Notes: generated from the letters alone by a model not told the origin. 28,618 nucleotides of DNA from UBA12026 sp035291405 (GCA_035291405.1 DATDSD010000051.1:1-28618), one strand, 5' to 3'; numbered from the stretch's first letter, positions 15,140-24,777 are shown. Translations and numbers: made by a program.

Positions 15140-15151
15140 GTACGAAGCTAA

Positions 15152-16858
15152 ATGGTTAAAATTATTGCAAAAAATAAAGAGAAAAGATTTATAGGTGTAG
15201 CTTGGCCTTATGTAAATGGTGATTTGCATATTGGTCATCTCGCAGGTTACTTATTGCCAGCTGATATTTTTGCAAGATATTCACGAGCTACTGGACACGA
15301 TGCTCTAATGGTTTCAGGTTCAGACTGCTTTGGTACACCAATTACAATCGAGGCTGACAAACGAGAAGTTTCTCCAAAAGTTATAATTAAAGAATATCAT
15401 ACCAAAGATGTCTATTTGTTTAAAAATATTCTGAACTTGTCTTATGATTTGTATACGAAGACGGCAACACGAAACCACATCAAAGTAGTGCAAGATATCT
15501 TCATTGGACTTCTGAAGAACGGCTTTATTTTTATAGATACTACGAAACAATATTATTCCAGTAAAGACAATAAGTTTTTGCCAGACCGTTATGTGGAGGG
15601 CGTATGTAAAAACTGTGATTTTTTGGGAGCTAGAAGCGATCAGTGCGATCACTGTGGAAAGGTACTTGAACAAGGTGACCTAGAAAATCCTGTAAGCAAA
15701 TTGACAGGGTCCCCCGTAGAGTTAAAAGATACTCAGCACTATTTTATTGATTGGCCAAAACTACAAAAAAATGTCGAAACATATGTAAAAAAAGCAGGGC
15801 CAAGCTGGAAAAAGTGGGTATATTCAGAAACTTTAGGCTGGTTGAAACAGGGTATTAAGCCAAGAGCTATTTCCCGCGATCTCGATTGGGGTGTTCCACT
15901 TCCAATTGATAGAATGCCTAAAAATTTAATTATCAAAGGTGCAGAACATAAACGTTTATATGTATGGTTTGACGCTGTGATTGGTTATTTATCCGCTTCA
16001 ATATTGTGGTCAAAGAAGACAGGGGGAGATTGGAAAAAGTTTTGGAAAGACAAGTCTGCAAAACACTACTATTTCATGGGTAAAGACAATTTGATCTTTC
16101 ACACAATATTTTGGCCAGGTCAGATCATGGGTTATGACGATACATTAAAATTACCAGATTTTCTAAGTATTAATATGTTTCTAAATCTAAATGGAAAGCA
16201 ATTTTCAAAAAGCCGAGGTGTTACCATACCGATAAAAGATATTGTAGAAAAATTTGGTAATGATCCAGTCAGGTTCTATTTAACACTTATTATGCCTGAA
16301 ACTAAAGATTCTAGCTTTAATTGGAATGATTTTTATGAAAAAAATAATGAAATTTTAGTAAACAATCTCGGTAACTTTGTTCATCGTGTCTTGTCAATCT
16401 CATTCCCGCTTAAAAAGGGTTTATTAGAGAACATTGAAATCAGGTCAGAAATTCAAGAAATGGTTGTAAAAAGTTTTAAGTCATCAAAAACACAACTTGA
16501 TAGGTGCGAGTTCAAGAATTTTTTGGACACGATACTAACTTTGTCTTCTTACGGTAACCAGTATCTAAATGAAATTAGGCTATGGGAACTTAAGAATGGC
16601 GATCAAAATATATTTAAGCAAAACTTAACACAGCTGTATGTACTTATTTTGACCTTAGGTTTTTTAATGTACCCGCTGATGCCGGACAGTGCTTCAAATG
16701 TATTTAAGATGTTAAATATTGATGGTGAAAATAAATGGCCAGAGACGGCAGGTGAGATTGACACTATTAATAAACTTCTTGGAAAAATTCATTTTAACAG
16801 AAAACCAAAAGTACTTTTTCGAAAGATAGATATTCCGATTTCAACGAAAAGTGAATAA
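15152..16858 (+). CDS. metG: Methionyl-tRNA synthetase
   Basis: 568 aa. Class I synthetase signatures: AWPYVNGDLHIGHLAG (17-32, HIGH at 26-29), QFSKSRG (350-356, the KMSKS loop) and a zinc knuckle CKNC...CDHC (C152, C155, C165, C168). The sequence resembles the actinobacterial-style branch (VAWPY start, LPDRYVEG) rather than the PIYYVND branch. It attaches Met to tRNA-Met in the cytosol. The C-terminal tRNA-binding dimerisation domain of longer MetRS is absent. The normally conserved DEHGTP is DCFGTP (58-63), so the His is Phe. It heads an operon: the kinase GTG start lies inside its last codons (8-nt overlap). It may be the housekeeping enzyme or a second, specialised copy; the window cannot tell. 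Confidence 0.95.
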   Translation: MVKIIAKNKEKRFIGVAWPYVNGDLHIGHLAGYLLPADIFARYSRATGHDALMVSGSDCFGTPITIEADKREVSPKVIIKEYHTKDVYLFKNILNLSYDLYTKTATRNHIKVVQDIFIGLLKNGFIFIDTTKQYYSSKDNKFLPDRYVEGVCKNCDFLGARSDQCDHCGKVLEQGDLENPVSKLTGSPVELKDTQHYFIDWPKLQKNVETYVKKAGPSWKKWVYSETLGWLKQGIKPRAISRDLDWGVPLPIDRMPKNLIIKGAEHKRLYVWFDAVIGYLSASILWSKKTGGDWKKFWKDKSAKHYYFMGKDNLIFHTIFWPGQIMGYDDTLKLPDFLSINMFLNLNGKQFSKSRGVTIPIKDIVEKFGNDPVRFYLTLIMPETKDSSFNWNDFYEKNNEILVNNLGNFVHRVLSISFPLKKGLLENIEIRSEIQEMVVKSFKSSKTQLDRCEFKNFLDTILTLSSYGNQYLNEIRLWELKNGDQNIFKQNLTQLYVLILTLGFLMYPLMPDSASNVFKMLNIDGENKWPETAGEIDTINKLLGKIHFNRKPKVLFRKIDIPISTKSE

Positions 16859-17828
16859 AGAAATAGAAGGAATAATACATTTTGCTAGCGATGTTGATAA
16901 TGTTGAGATTTCATCATTGTCAGTTGATCAATCGGTTGGAAGAAGTGGACACGAAGTATTGAAAATTAGGTTTTATCAGGGTAATCAACACAGGAAACTT
17001 TTTTGCAAAATATACAACAATGAGGACCCACTTTTTAACAACAAACAACTCATAAGAGTGGAGTCATTTGCACTGCGTCGAACTCATTCGGTTGGAATTC
17101 CAGGACCTCAGGTAATAGCAACTGACGTCTCCGGTAACGTCTTAGGAAAACCATTACTCATAACCTCATTGATTGAAGGTGTAACTCTCGAAGATGTCTT
17201 GAAAAAAACAACCAAAAGTGGTCAATCAATTGATAATGCAATATCAGTAATACAAGAGCCTCTTTCTCAGCTTGGAAGTATTACAAAACACGATTCAAAG
17301 TTTGGTCCATTATTCACACCGTCTTGGATTGGAAAGATAAAAGATATTAAAGAGTTTATGAAAATGGGGATCTATCGTGAATTTTGGCGAGCCGGTATGC
17401 TTGATGAAAAATATATATTTCACTCTGATTGGGCGCGTGGTGTTCATAATTGGACTTCAAAGGTTATTGAACAATTTAAGCCGTCAAAGTATCAACTTTG
17501 TCATGGCGACTTCTGTGCAAATAACATAATGGTTACTCAAGAAAACGGTGTTGGCAAAATCAAATTGTCAGCTATTGTTGATTGGGAATATGCACACTGG
17601 AGTGTACCTGAAGTGGATATTGGAGATTTCTTTGCTAGTTTATCGGTATTTACTGATATTCAATATTTATTTAACTCAGTAAAAGACTTTATAACAAAAA
17701 GTGTTGATAGCGATTTAGTAAAAGTCGCTATGGTACACAGAATTATGATTCAGTTGAATCAGCGGAGTGCTTCATGGGACAACAGGAAAATCTTTACTGA
17801 ACGAATTAATAATATTATGAATCTATAA
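16851..17828 (+). CDS. APH/choline-kinase family phosphotransferase
   Basis: 325 aa with a GTG start overlapping metG by 8 nt. Protein-kinase-like fold of the aminoglycoside-phosphotransferase superfamily: catalytic LCHGDFCANN (216-225, with H218, D220 and N225) and metal-binding IVDWEYA (242-248, D244). The N-lobe has KIRFYQG and FCKIY (51-55) in the place of the ATP lysine. The family phosphorylates hydroxyls of sugars, amino-alcohols or homoserine. In this operon it may phosphorylate a sugar or amino-alcohol precursor for the nucleotidyltransferase and glycosyltransferases. Antibiotic resistance is possible but not favoured by the context. The next gene starts at the base after its stop. 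Confidence 0.88.
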   Translation: MNKEIEGIIHFASDVDNVEISSLSVDQSVGRSGHEVLKIRFYQGNQHRKLFCKIYNNEDPLFNNKQLIRVESFALRRTHSVGIPGPQVIATDVSGNVLGKPLLITSLIEGVTLEDVLKKTTKSGQSIDNAISVIQEPLSQLGSITKHDSKFGPLFTPSWIGKIKDIKEFMKMGIYREFWRAGMLDEKYIFHSDWARGVHNWTSKVIEQFKPSKYQLCHGDFCANNIMVTQENGVGKIKLSAIVDWEYAHWSVPEVDIGDFFASLSVFTDIQYLFNSVKDFITKSVDSDLVKVAMVHRIMIQLNQRSASWDNRKIFTERINNIMNL

Positions 17829-19412
17829 ATGAAAAAACCTTTTGGTAAATCTATTGACGATGTGGTTGTTATATCTACCTATAACAGGCCGCATATATTG
17901 TATGGTCAGGTTACTTCTTTTTTAGAAAATATGCTTCTATTCTGTTCTGGGCATCGATCAAGAAAAAGGTTGTGCAACTCAAAAATGCCCGAAAATATGT
18001 ACAAACTTCGGAATATATTATTTTGCATTGTTGACGATAGCAGCCTAATCTATGAGTCTAAATACAAAAGCGAGATTAAAAGAATTTGTAAATGGGTTAA
18101 AAATAAAAATCTTAAAAACTTTGTAAAAGTCGATTATTGGAACAAGAAGAAGCAAATCAATTTAATTGAGTCTTTGACACAAAAATCTAGATTAAATAAA
18201 GATGAAGTGGTTGGTATGTTTAGCGATGTAGATGGTAAAAAATTTGGCGGCATTCGTGGCATATGTAATATCACGAGAGTAATTGGAATTAATACAGCAA
18301 AAGTATCAAAAAGTAACCCGACTATTCACTTCTTGGACTCTGATATTTACCCATTTGTTATGTGGAAGGATAGAGACAAGATCAAACTAAGTCATCTTTA
18401 TTATTTTTTTGGTCATAAAGCTTGGCTTTTGGAGAATAAAAATATAAAAATTGCAGCAGCGTATTATACGGTTGATTCCCCAAGTCCAATAATCGATTTA
18501 TATGAGGCATTGTGGTTTATGGAAATGTATTTTGAAGCTTTCAAGAAATGTAAAAACGTTGACGATACCTACGAATGGCTTAGATTCGCCTCAAAGTATA
18601 TATGGATCGGAAAAGAATTAATTTATGACAATGTATCAAACAATAAACTGATTGGAGAACCGCTAATTTTATCAACAGGCACTTTCAGATCACAACTTGA
18701 TAAGATAGAACCACTTATCGAATTACTTTTAAAAGGTAATAACAGATTTGTTTTCAATACCGCAAATTTTTCAAAATTAAGTAAATGGCACGGAAAAAGA
18801 GATAATTTTGCCAACGGATGTATATCTATGAAAATGGCAGAAGCGATTAAACTTAAACCATATCCCTTGTTTGGTAATCAAGAACTAATTCTATATCCGT
18901 ACGAATATGCAACAACAAATGATCTGTTTTGGGGTGATTTTGATGTATCGCATGTCAAGGAGCTTACAGGTAGATCTTTTCTAATGAATGATTTGGAGTA
19001 CAAGGATAATAAATATCGACCAAAGCAGGATTTTAGACAATTAGCAGAAATATCATATTACCTTGAGAAAGAAAAACATATTAATTTTTCTGCTGGTATA
19101 AAAATATCTAGAAGGCGTTTTAAAGATGACACATTGAAGTTCGCCATTTATGGAAACTCAATTACTAAAAAAATTCAAAATAGTGCCAGACATATAGTTG
19201 ATATATGCAAAGTAGTAAAATCAAGTGATCCAAAAAAGATAGAAAGAATTGGAAATTCTATTAAAAATATTCTCAAAAAGATACCATCTATACGTCAGCA
19301 ATATGATTTTTCAAAGGTCGACGGAATTTCTGCTGAAAACTTGGAATCAATTAATTCGTGGTTTAATATGTTTCCAAATTGGGAAATACTTATCAATGTT
19401 ATTGCTCAATAA
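17829..19412 (+). CDS. Large GT-A (GT2-like) glycosyltransferase
   Basis: 527 aa. N-terminal VVVISTYNRPHILYGQVTSF (12-31) is the GT2 start, then FCIVDDSS (65-72), and HFLDSDIYP (167-175) gives the DxD metal site at 170-172. A second acidic patch FSDVDGKKFGG lies at 131-141. Residues from about 250 on do not match a domain I know, and the protein is longer than typical single-domain GT2 enzymes. No membrane helix is visible. It is immediately adjacent to the kinase and 9 nt before a GT4, so it should act in the same glycan pathway. Donor and acceptor unknown. Confidence 0.78.
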   Translation: MKKPFGKSIDDVVVISTYNRPHILYGQVTSFLENMLLFCSGHRSRKRLCNSKMPENMYKLRNILFCIVDDSSLIYESKYKSEIKRICKWVKNKNLKNFVKVDYWNKKKQINLIESLTQKSRLNKDEVVGMFSDVDGKKFGGIRGICNITRVIGINTAKVSKSNPTIHFLDSDIYPFVMWKDRDKIKLSHLYYFFGHKAWLLENKNIKIAAAYYTVDSPSPIIDLYEALWFMEMYFEAFKKCKNVDDTYEWLRFASKYIWIGKELIYDNVSNNKLIGEPLILSTGTFRSQLDKIEPLIELLLKGNNRFVFNTANFSKLSKWHGKRDNFANGCISMKMAEAIKLKPYPLFGNQELILYPYEYATTNDLFWGDFDVSHVKELTGRSFLMNDLEYKDNKYRPKQDFRQLAEISYYLEKEKHINFSAGIKISRRRFKDDTLKFAIYGNSITKKIQNSARHIVDICKVVKSSDPKKIERIGNSIKNILKKIPSIRQQYDFSKVDGISAENLESINSWFNMFPNWEILINVIAQ

Positions 19413-19421
19413 TTACAAAAA

Positions 19422-20582
19422 ATGAAAGTACTTTATATAACAACTTTTTATGATAAATATGGTGGGGCAGAAGTTTTGATAAGAGAAACTTTAGAATATT
19501 TCTCTATAAAGAATACGGTTGACGTAATATCAGTTATGCCGTCTTCGGAAGTTCTCTCTCCGAATACAACTTATAATATCGATGTTGAACAAACTATTTC
19601 ATTTATTTTGGATCATGTAAATCGAGAAAATTATGATTTAATACATATATTTCTTGGTCATAGTCTTTTACTAAAGATTGCCATAGAGCTCAAAAAAAGA
19701 GGTGCTAAAGTTTTATTCCACATTATCGATGCATGGTTTACTTTTTCATACTTCAAAACAAAGTTGGATCCATTGGTTGATAAAGATTTCTTCAAAATCA
19801 GAGATAAATTTCCAGAAAGTCAGGTTTTTAAATCTTTTCTAACCCTCTCTCGTACTGAATCCGAAATGGAAGTCATAAGTAAAGACATTCAACTGAATAA
19901 ATTTGCCGATATTGTTTTGTGTTGTTCGAGGGATGTTAGAAAATATATCATTAAATACCATTCCGCATCACCCAAAGGTGTTAAACTTGTCCCGTTATAT
20001 AACAGACTAAATAATTCGAGCAAACAAAAAATAAGTGCGAACCGTATCAACAACATAGCTTATGTAGGAAGAATATCAGATTCATGGAAAGGTTTTACAA
20101 CGTTTTTGAAAGCAACTCGGTATAAAGATAAAGCTTTATACGTTTTTGATAATACTCCAAATCTACATAATTATTTTTCTGCTTTTGAAAACTATCTTAA
20201 AATTGATGCTCTCAAGATCAATATTGTAAACAATGTTGTAGATGATGCCAAAATAGAAGCAATGGAAAAAATAGCAATGGTTGTAATTCCATCGATTGCT
20301 GAGGGGTTTTCATTTGTAATGGCTGAGGCAATGTCTCTGGGTAAACTAGTAATAGTAGGTGCAAAATTTGGTGGTCCAAAAGATGTTATTAAGAATGGAG
20401 TTAACGGTTTCATCTTTAAACCTGGTGACAGTAAATCATTATCTGATACAATTGACAAGATCGATCATCTAGATATGAAGTGCATTCGAAAAATTTCTAA
20501 CAATGCAGTGAAAACAGCATCACGTTATAGTAAAAAAAGATATTTAATGAGTTTAGATAAAATATATAGAGAATTAATATGA
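19422..20582 (+). CDS. GT4-family glycosyltransferase (GT-B fold)
   Basis: 386 aa. The N-terminal Rossmann half opens with MKVLYITTFYDKYGGAEVL (GGAE at 14-17 binds the donor). The C-terminal half has AYVGRISDSWKGF (213-225) and the retaining EX7E signature SIAEGFSFVMAEAM (291-304, E294 and E302), then GG and NGF segments. It transfers a sugar from a nucleotide donor with retention of configuration. It is in the metG-kinase-GT operon, and the aminotransferase overlaps it by 4 nt (ATGA type). Acceptor unknown. Confidence 0.92.
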   Translation: MKVLYITTFYDKYGGAEVLIRETLEYFSIKNTVDVISVMPSSEVLSPNTTYNIDVEQTISFILDHVNRENYDLIHIFLGHSLLLKIAIELKKRGAKVLFHIIDAWFTFSYFKTKLDPLVDKDFFKIRDKFPESQVFKSFLTLSRTESEMEVISKDIQLNKFADIVLCCSRDVRKYIIKYHSASPKGVKLVPLYNRLNNSSKQKISANRINNIAYVGRISDSWKGFTTFLKATRYKDKALYVFDNTPNLHNYFSAFENYLKIDALKINIVNNVVDDAKIEAMEKIAMVVIPSIAEGFSFVMAEAMSLGKLVIVGAKFGGPKDVIKNGVNGFIFKPGDSKSLSDTIDKIDHLDMKCIRKISNNAVKTASRYSKKRYLMSLDKIYRELI

Positions 20583-21616
20583 AAATGGTTGATTACAGCA
20601 ATAATCTTAATGGTATTAAACCTCCAGATTATATTCTAGGAATGATAAAAGATAATTACAGTGTTTTTATGGAATACGACGGACAGGAACCAATAATAGC
20701 AATTTCATCTATTTCCAAGTTTTCAGGAATTTCAACAAAAAACATCACGTGGTGCAACGGAACAACTCAAGCTTTTTTTACTCTCCCTAGAGTTCTCCCA
20801 ACAGGAAAGGTTTTAATAATTGGTCCAACTTTTTGGGAATATCCAATGGCAAATGAAAGGATTAAAGAAAATAAAATAACTTTCTATTTGACAAATGAAG
20901 AAAACAACTTTGTTCCGGAATATACTCGTCTATCAGAGAAAATAAAAGACTCTAAAGTTGTATATCTCTGCAATCCAAACAATCCAACCTCAGTGATGTA
21001 TGATAAAGGAAAAATTGTCGACCTAATAAAGAGTAATAGTGAGGTTTACTTTGTAGTAGATGAAACCTATTTAATGTTTCGCGAGGATTACTCGAATCAA
21101 ACACTTACAAAACTATCATGCGAATTGCCAAATCTTTATGTAGTTACATCATTTTCAAAGTTTTATTCATTACCTGGAATAAGAATGGGCTTTATCACAT
21201 CTTGTTTAGAAAATATCGAAAAATATAAAAAATTCAGTATTCCATACATCCACAATCCACTTGTCAACAGGCTACTACCAACCTTACTAGATGATAAACA
21301 ATTCAGTCAAAAAATTTACAATTTTTATAAATTGGAAAGAATAGATTTCTACAACAAATTAATAAAAAACAATATTTCTGTGCTCAAAATATTTAAGCCT
21401 GACGCCAATTTTATTCTTGCTAAAGTTCTAGTTAAAAATTATGATGGCAAATCCATAGAAAAAATCTTAGCGGAAAAAGGTTTGATTATCCGAGATGCAA
21501 GTATATACAAAGGGCTAGATAATAGTTGGTTACGCTTCTCTATTAAAAGTAGAAAAGAAAATCGTTTACTTCTAAGGGTGTTAAAAAAATCTACTCTCCA
21601 AATAAAAATTTCTTAG
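20579..21616 (+). CDS. PLP aminotransferase, HisC/CobD-like fold type I
   Basis: 345 aa, typical for histidinol-phosphate aminotransferase-like enzymes. It has LCNPNNPTS (130-138), VVDETYLMF (159-167) with the PLP-binding Asp and Tyr, and SFSKFYSLPGIRMGF (191-205) with Schiff-base Lys194 and phosphate-binding Arg202. A late WLRFSIK carries the substrate-carboxylate Arg. Relatives make histidinol-phosphate, phenylalanine or, as in CobD, decarboxylate threonine phosphate to aminopropanol phosphate. With no his genes nearby and a PLP decarboxylase and kinase in the locus, an amino-alcohol or amino-sugar role is more likely here. Its 3' end overlaps the convergent amidohydrolase by 26 nt. Confidence 0.88.
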   Translation: MKMVDYSNNLNGIKPPDYILGMIKDNYSVFMEYDGQEPIIAISSISKFSGISTKNITWCNGTTQAFFTLPRVLPTGKVLIIGPTFWEYPMANERIKENKITFYLTNEENNFVPEYTRLSEKIKDSKVVYLCNPNNPTSVMYDKGKIVDLIKSNSEVYFVVDETYLMFREDYSNQTLTKLSCELPNLYVVTSFSKFYSLPGIRMGFITSCLENIEKYKKFSIPYIHNPLVNRLLPTLLDDKQFSQKIYNFYKLERIDFYNKLIKNNISVLKIFKPDANFILAKVLVKNYDGKSIEKILAEKGLIIRDASIYKGLDNSWLRFSIKSRKENRLLLRVLKKSTLQIKIS

Positions 21617-22577
21617 TATTTGTATTTGCAAGAGTTAGTTTTAAATTTTTTGGAAGTGAATGTAGAAGTTGTGCTTCGTCGGCATAAACAACTTTTGGCA
21701 AAATACCATCTTTTCTGTCATCGGTAATGGTGGTCCATGGCTCATCTGTTCCCCAGATTATATTTTTTGGTAAAATAGATAGTAATTTTACTACAACATT
21801 TCTAGGATCTTCATAGTCAATATTTAGTTTTGAATCACTACCCGATGAAATATCGACCTTTGTAATGTTACACAAAGAAATAAGCGGGGAAACGTCGATA
21901 AATACATTTGAGTATCGACCTGTTACCATTTCATCGTAGATAACTTTTTCAAATCTTACTGCATGAGCCATAGCAAATCTAATCTTTGGATATTGTCTTG
22001 CAAGCTCTAGTACATTTTCTGCTCCTGAAAATTTGTCGGGACCAGTATGAAACAATATAGGAAGAGAATGTTTTTCTGCATAATCAAGTATTTTTGAATT
22101 AGCCAAATCTGTAGCTTTTGAATGTGTTGCTAATGTGTGTAGCTTAAGACCAAAAATTCTGTCAAGAGAAGAAACTGTTTCTAAATAGCTAATTTGTTCT
22201 TCCTCTTTGATTCTAGGAAAAACAGCAGCAAAAGGAAATATTATATTCTCTCCGAATAACGAGACTTCATAAAACAACTGTTTATTGGCTAACTCATATG
22301 GAAAACTTTCAGCAGAATTGGAATGAGGAATTAGTTTGACCTTTTCATTCGCAAAACAACTGAAATCAAAGTAGTACATTGAAGATGCACACGGAAACGT
22401 TACAGCATGATCTATATTTACCAATCGTAGTTTTTGGGTCAGATCGATAATACTCTGAGTAAAAGGATACCTACCCTTAATTATGTTCATATGGTCAACA
22501 CCCGAGTGGGTATGAGCGTCGATTAGGCATTCATCGTCCTTTGATAATTTATCAAAAGCCGACAGTCTTTCTATCAT
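21591..22577 (-). CDS. Metal-dependent amidohydrolase (ACMSD/Amidohydro_2 family)
   Basis: 328 aa TIM-barrel hydrolase. Metal and catalytic motifs in order: LIDAHTHSG (18-26, H22 and H24), GLKLHT (143-148), LPILFHTG (172-179, H177), RFAMAHA (200-206, H205) and IIWGTDEPW (273-281, D278), ending LANTNTKKFLFG as the family usually does. Such enzymes hydrolyse or decarboxylate small carboxylates and amides in the cytosol. It is the only minus-strand gene in the 15-26.5 kb locus, convergent with the aminotransferase and divergent from the decarboxylase, sharing the short 56-nt gap. A TATGAT -10 (22591-22596, minus) stands 13 nt before its ATG. Confidence 0.9.
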   Translation of the reverse strand: MIERLSAFDKLSKDDECLIDAHTHSGVDHMNIIKGRYPFTQSIIDLTQKLRLVNIDHAVTFPCASSMYYFDFSCFANEKVKLIPHSNSAESFPYELANKQLFYEVSLFGENIIFPFAAVFPRIKEEEQISYLETVSSLDRIFGLKLHTLATHSKATDLANSKILDYAEKHSLPILFHTGPDKFSGAENVLELARQYPKIRFAMAHAVRFEKVIYDEMVTGRYSNVFIDVSPLISLCNITKVDISSGSDSKLNIDYEDPRNVVVKLLSILPKNIIWGTDEPWTTITDDRKDGILPKVVYADEAQLLHSLPKNLKLTLANTNTKKFLFGE

Positions 22578-22597
22578 AAGTCAGAATCTTATCATAT

Positions 22598-22625
22598 TTG
22601 ACCAATTTTAACCCAGCTGTATAAT
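22598..22625 (+). promoter_or_regulatory. Promoter of the decarboxylase operon, leaderless
   Basis: TTGACC (22598-22603), 16-bp spacer, TATAAT (22620-22625), then 8 nt to the ATG at 22634. The gap also holds the opposing -10 of the amidohydrolase, so the two transcription units share a compact divergent control region. Confidence 0.75.
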
Positions 22626-22633
22626 AAGTTCAC

Positions 22634-24109
22634 ATGATTTTAAATAAATCCAACAAAATACAGGCTAGGAAGTTTTTTAACGAAATTTTGAACCTAGGAA
22701 TTGAGTTTAAGTTAGATGACAAGGTTACAAAAAAACACCTCTCAATTCAAGAAGGTCTTGGTTTAATTAACGACTTACCAGAAGAAGGCCAAGACGAGAA
22801 TAGTATCTTAGAAGAGTTTAAACAAAAAGTTTTACCTTATTGCACAAACTTTAGTAGTAGAAATTTTATGGGATTTCCAGACGCAGGTAACTCTGTAGCC
22901 TCAATTGGTGGTGCTTTACTTTACAATTTTCTCCAGCAGAATCTAATCAATCAAAACTTTTGTGGACCGTCGGCGACTTTTATTGAGATATGCGTTATCA
23001 ATTGGTTGAGAGAAACTGTGGGGTACAGTAAGCTTCGAAATATTAAAGACATTTGGGATGTGGGAGGACTAATTACCCCAGGTGGAACTTCCAGCAATAC
23101 GATCGGGATCATGTTGGCTAGAGAAAACAAGTTTCCAGGAGCTATGGAGTCAGGAGTAACCGATCCAGATAAAGGCTGGTTAATCGTCCCTAAAGGAATT
23201 GGTCACTATAGTGTTAAAAGTGGGCAGATGTGGGTTGGTTGTGGTAATAGATTGATAGAGGTTGAGACTAATGATTTCAAATATGATTTGGTCGATTTAA
23301 AGAAAAAGCTTGTAGAAAACAAGGGTAAAGTAATGTGTGTGGTTGCTTATGCTGGTGATAGTAGAACCATGACAGTCGATAATTTTGGCAAAGTTGCCGA
23401 GATAGTTAAATCGGTCGATCCCAATATTTGGCTTCATGCAGATGCATGTCATGGATTTAGCCTTGGATTTAGCAATAATCTTAGACATATGATAAAAGGT
23501 ATTGAGCAATTTGACAGTATTTCATTAGATCCACATAAGGTTTTAGTCACTCCGTATGTTATAAGCACTTTATTAGTAAAAGATCCAAAAAAACTAAAGG
23601 CAATTACTAGTCTTTCTGATCTAATAATGCAGGAACAATTTGCATTCGGCCAAGTAACCCCATTTCTAGGTAGTAGGCCATGGATATCGTTAAAACTTTG
23701 GTTTGTAATGAAAAATCTCGGCAAAAAAGGTCTTTCTGACTTAATTGACAAGCGTCATCAACTCGCAGTTTATTTAGAGTCAAAATTAAGAAAAGATCAT
23801 GATTTTATAGCACTAAACAAGGTTCAAATTAATTCCGTTGCCTTTATGTATAAAGGGAATATTGATATTAAAAATATTGATTTATTAAATCAAGTCAATA
23901 AAAAAATCCATGAATCCATCATAAAGGAAGGAAAATTTCATCTTCATCAATTTAGTGTTCCAGATTCCGGGGTTATTAAAAAAGATGAAATTCTTTATCC
24001 TCAAAGATTTATGTGTGGTAATCCAAACACCACTGAAAATGATGTAGATAACATGGTTGAGTATGTTAGAAAAATGGGGCAAAAGGTGGTTACTAAATTT
24101 GACAAATGA
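22634..24109 (+). CDS. PLP-dependent group II amino-acid decarboxylase
   Basis: 491 aa. Fold type I decarboxylase with TPGGTSSNTIG (148-158) for the phosphate, the stacking His191 in GHYSV, WLHADACHG (266-274, Asp270 pairs with the PLP nitrogen) and SLDPHKVL (297-304, Schiff-base Lys302). Group II enzymes decarboxylate Glu, aromatic amino acids, diaminobutyrate or cysteate. The usual HVDAAHGG is HADACHGF here, and the substrate is not clear. The product would be an amine, which fits a locus that also has an aminotransferase, kinase and sulfotransferase. The nucleotidyltransferase start overlaps its stop by 4 nt. Confidence 0.93.
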   Translation: MILNKSNKIQARKFFNEILNLGIEFKLDDKVTKKHLSIQEGLGLINDLPEEGQDENSILEEFKQKVLPYCTNFSSRNFMGFPDAGNSVASIGGALLYNFLQQNLINQNFCGPSATFIEICVINWLRETVGYSKLRNIKDIWDVGGLITPGGTSSNTIGIMLARENKFPGAMESGVTDPDKGWLIVPKGIGHYSVKSGQMWVGCGNRLIEVETNDFKYDLVDLKKKLVENKGKVMCVVAYAGDSRTMTVDNFGKVAEIVKSVDPNIWLHADACHGFSLGFSNNLRHMIKGIEQFDSISLDPHKVLVTPYVISTLLVKDPKKLKAITSLSDLIMQEQFAFGQVTPFLGSRPWISLKLWFVMKNLGKKGLSDLIDKRHQLAVYLESKLRKDHDFIALNKVQINSVAFMYKGNIDIKNIDLLNQVNKKIHESIIKEGKFHLHQFSVPDSGVIKKDEILYPQRFMCGNPNTTENDVDNMVEYVRKMGQKVVTKFDK

Positions 24110-24777
24110 AAACTTCTTGTGTGTTTATAAATAAATTGGACGCCTACTTTTCTAGTTATTTCAAGGATAAAAAATATTTTGTTTGCATTTATGGTTCGTA
24201 TGCAAACGGTCACGCAGATAAAGCCTCAGACGTTGATATGTTTGTAGCCAGTAATAATTTAAACATAAAAGATATCGAGAGTATAAAAACTTTTGTAATT
24301 GACTTTCATAGACAAAATCATCTATCGTTAGATAACGAGGTGCCTTATGACGTAAAACTTTTAGTAGATTACGAAGATATTGAAAATGCAATAAATTTAA
24401 ACTGTTTTGTAGTAGATGAAAATGGACAAATAACCATACCGAAGATTGAAAAAACTAAAGAATTCTTGGGATCGTATAATGTTAAATTAAGGCTTATTTT
24501 AAACGCTTTGAGCTCACCTCACATTTTTCTTGGAAATGACAAAGAAAAATATTCGAGTTACAAAGAAAAAGCGGAAAGGGCTGTTTACAAGTTAGCTACA
24601 AATTTAGTACAAAAAGGCAGCCAATTTACCGCTAAAGAATTAGTTAACGTTTTATTAAACAGTCCAAACGACGAAGATGGAGAATTGTATTTAGGATACA
24701 AAAAATACAAATCGGTAAAAAAATATTTAGTAAACCTTATCAATAAACATGAGAACAAAAACGACAGTCAACTTTAA
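24106..24777 (+). CDS. Pol-beta-type nucleotidyltransferase domain protein
   Basis: 223 aa. The minimal nucleotidyltransferase signature CIYGSYANGHADKASDVD spans 27-44: G30-S31 and D42-x-D44, with further acidic residues near 85-92 (DVKLLVDYED). This superfamily moves NMP from NTP to a hydroxyl or a protein side chain; small forms include MNT antitoxins and aminoglycoside nucleotidyltransferases. The C-terminal part (about 120-223) is helical and could be a HEPN-like or substrate-binding part, but I see no R-x4-6-H motif. It is wedged by overlaps (4 nt and 29 nt) between decarboxylase and epimerase, so a biosynthetic role is more likely than toxin-antitoxin. Confidence 0.8.
   Translation: MKTSCVFINKLDAYFSSYFKDKKYFVCIYGSYANGHADKASDVDMFVASNNLNIKDIESIKTFVIDFHRQNHLSLDNEVPYDVKLLVDYEDIENAINLNCFVVDENGQITIPKIEKTKEFLGSYNVKLRLILNALSSPHIFLGNDKEKYSSYKEKAERAVYKLATNLVQKGSQFTAKELVNVLLNSPNDEDGELYLGYKKYKSVKKYLVNLINKHENKNDSQL

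Noticed and set aside
24106..24777. MNT/HEPN toxin-antitoxin pair
   Set aside because: No HEPN partner lies next to it; neighbours on both sides are biosynthetic enzymes with overlapping reading frames.
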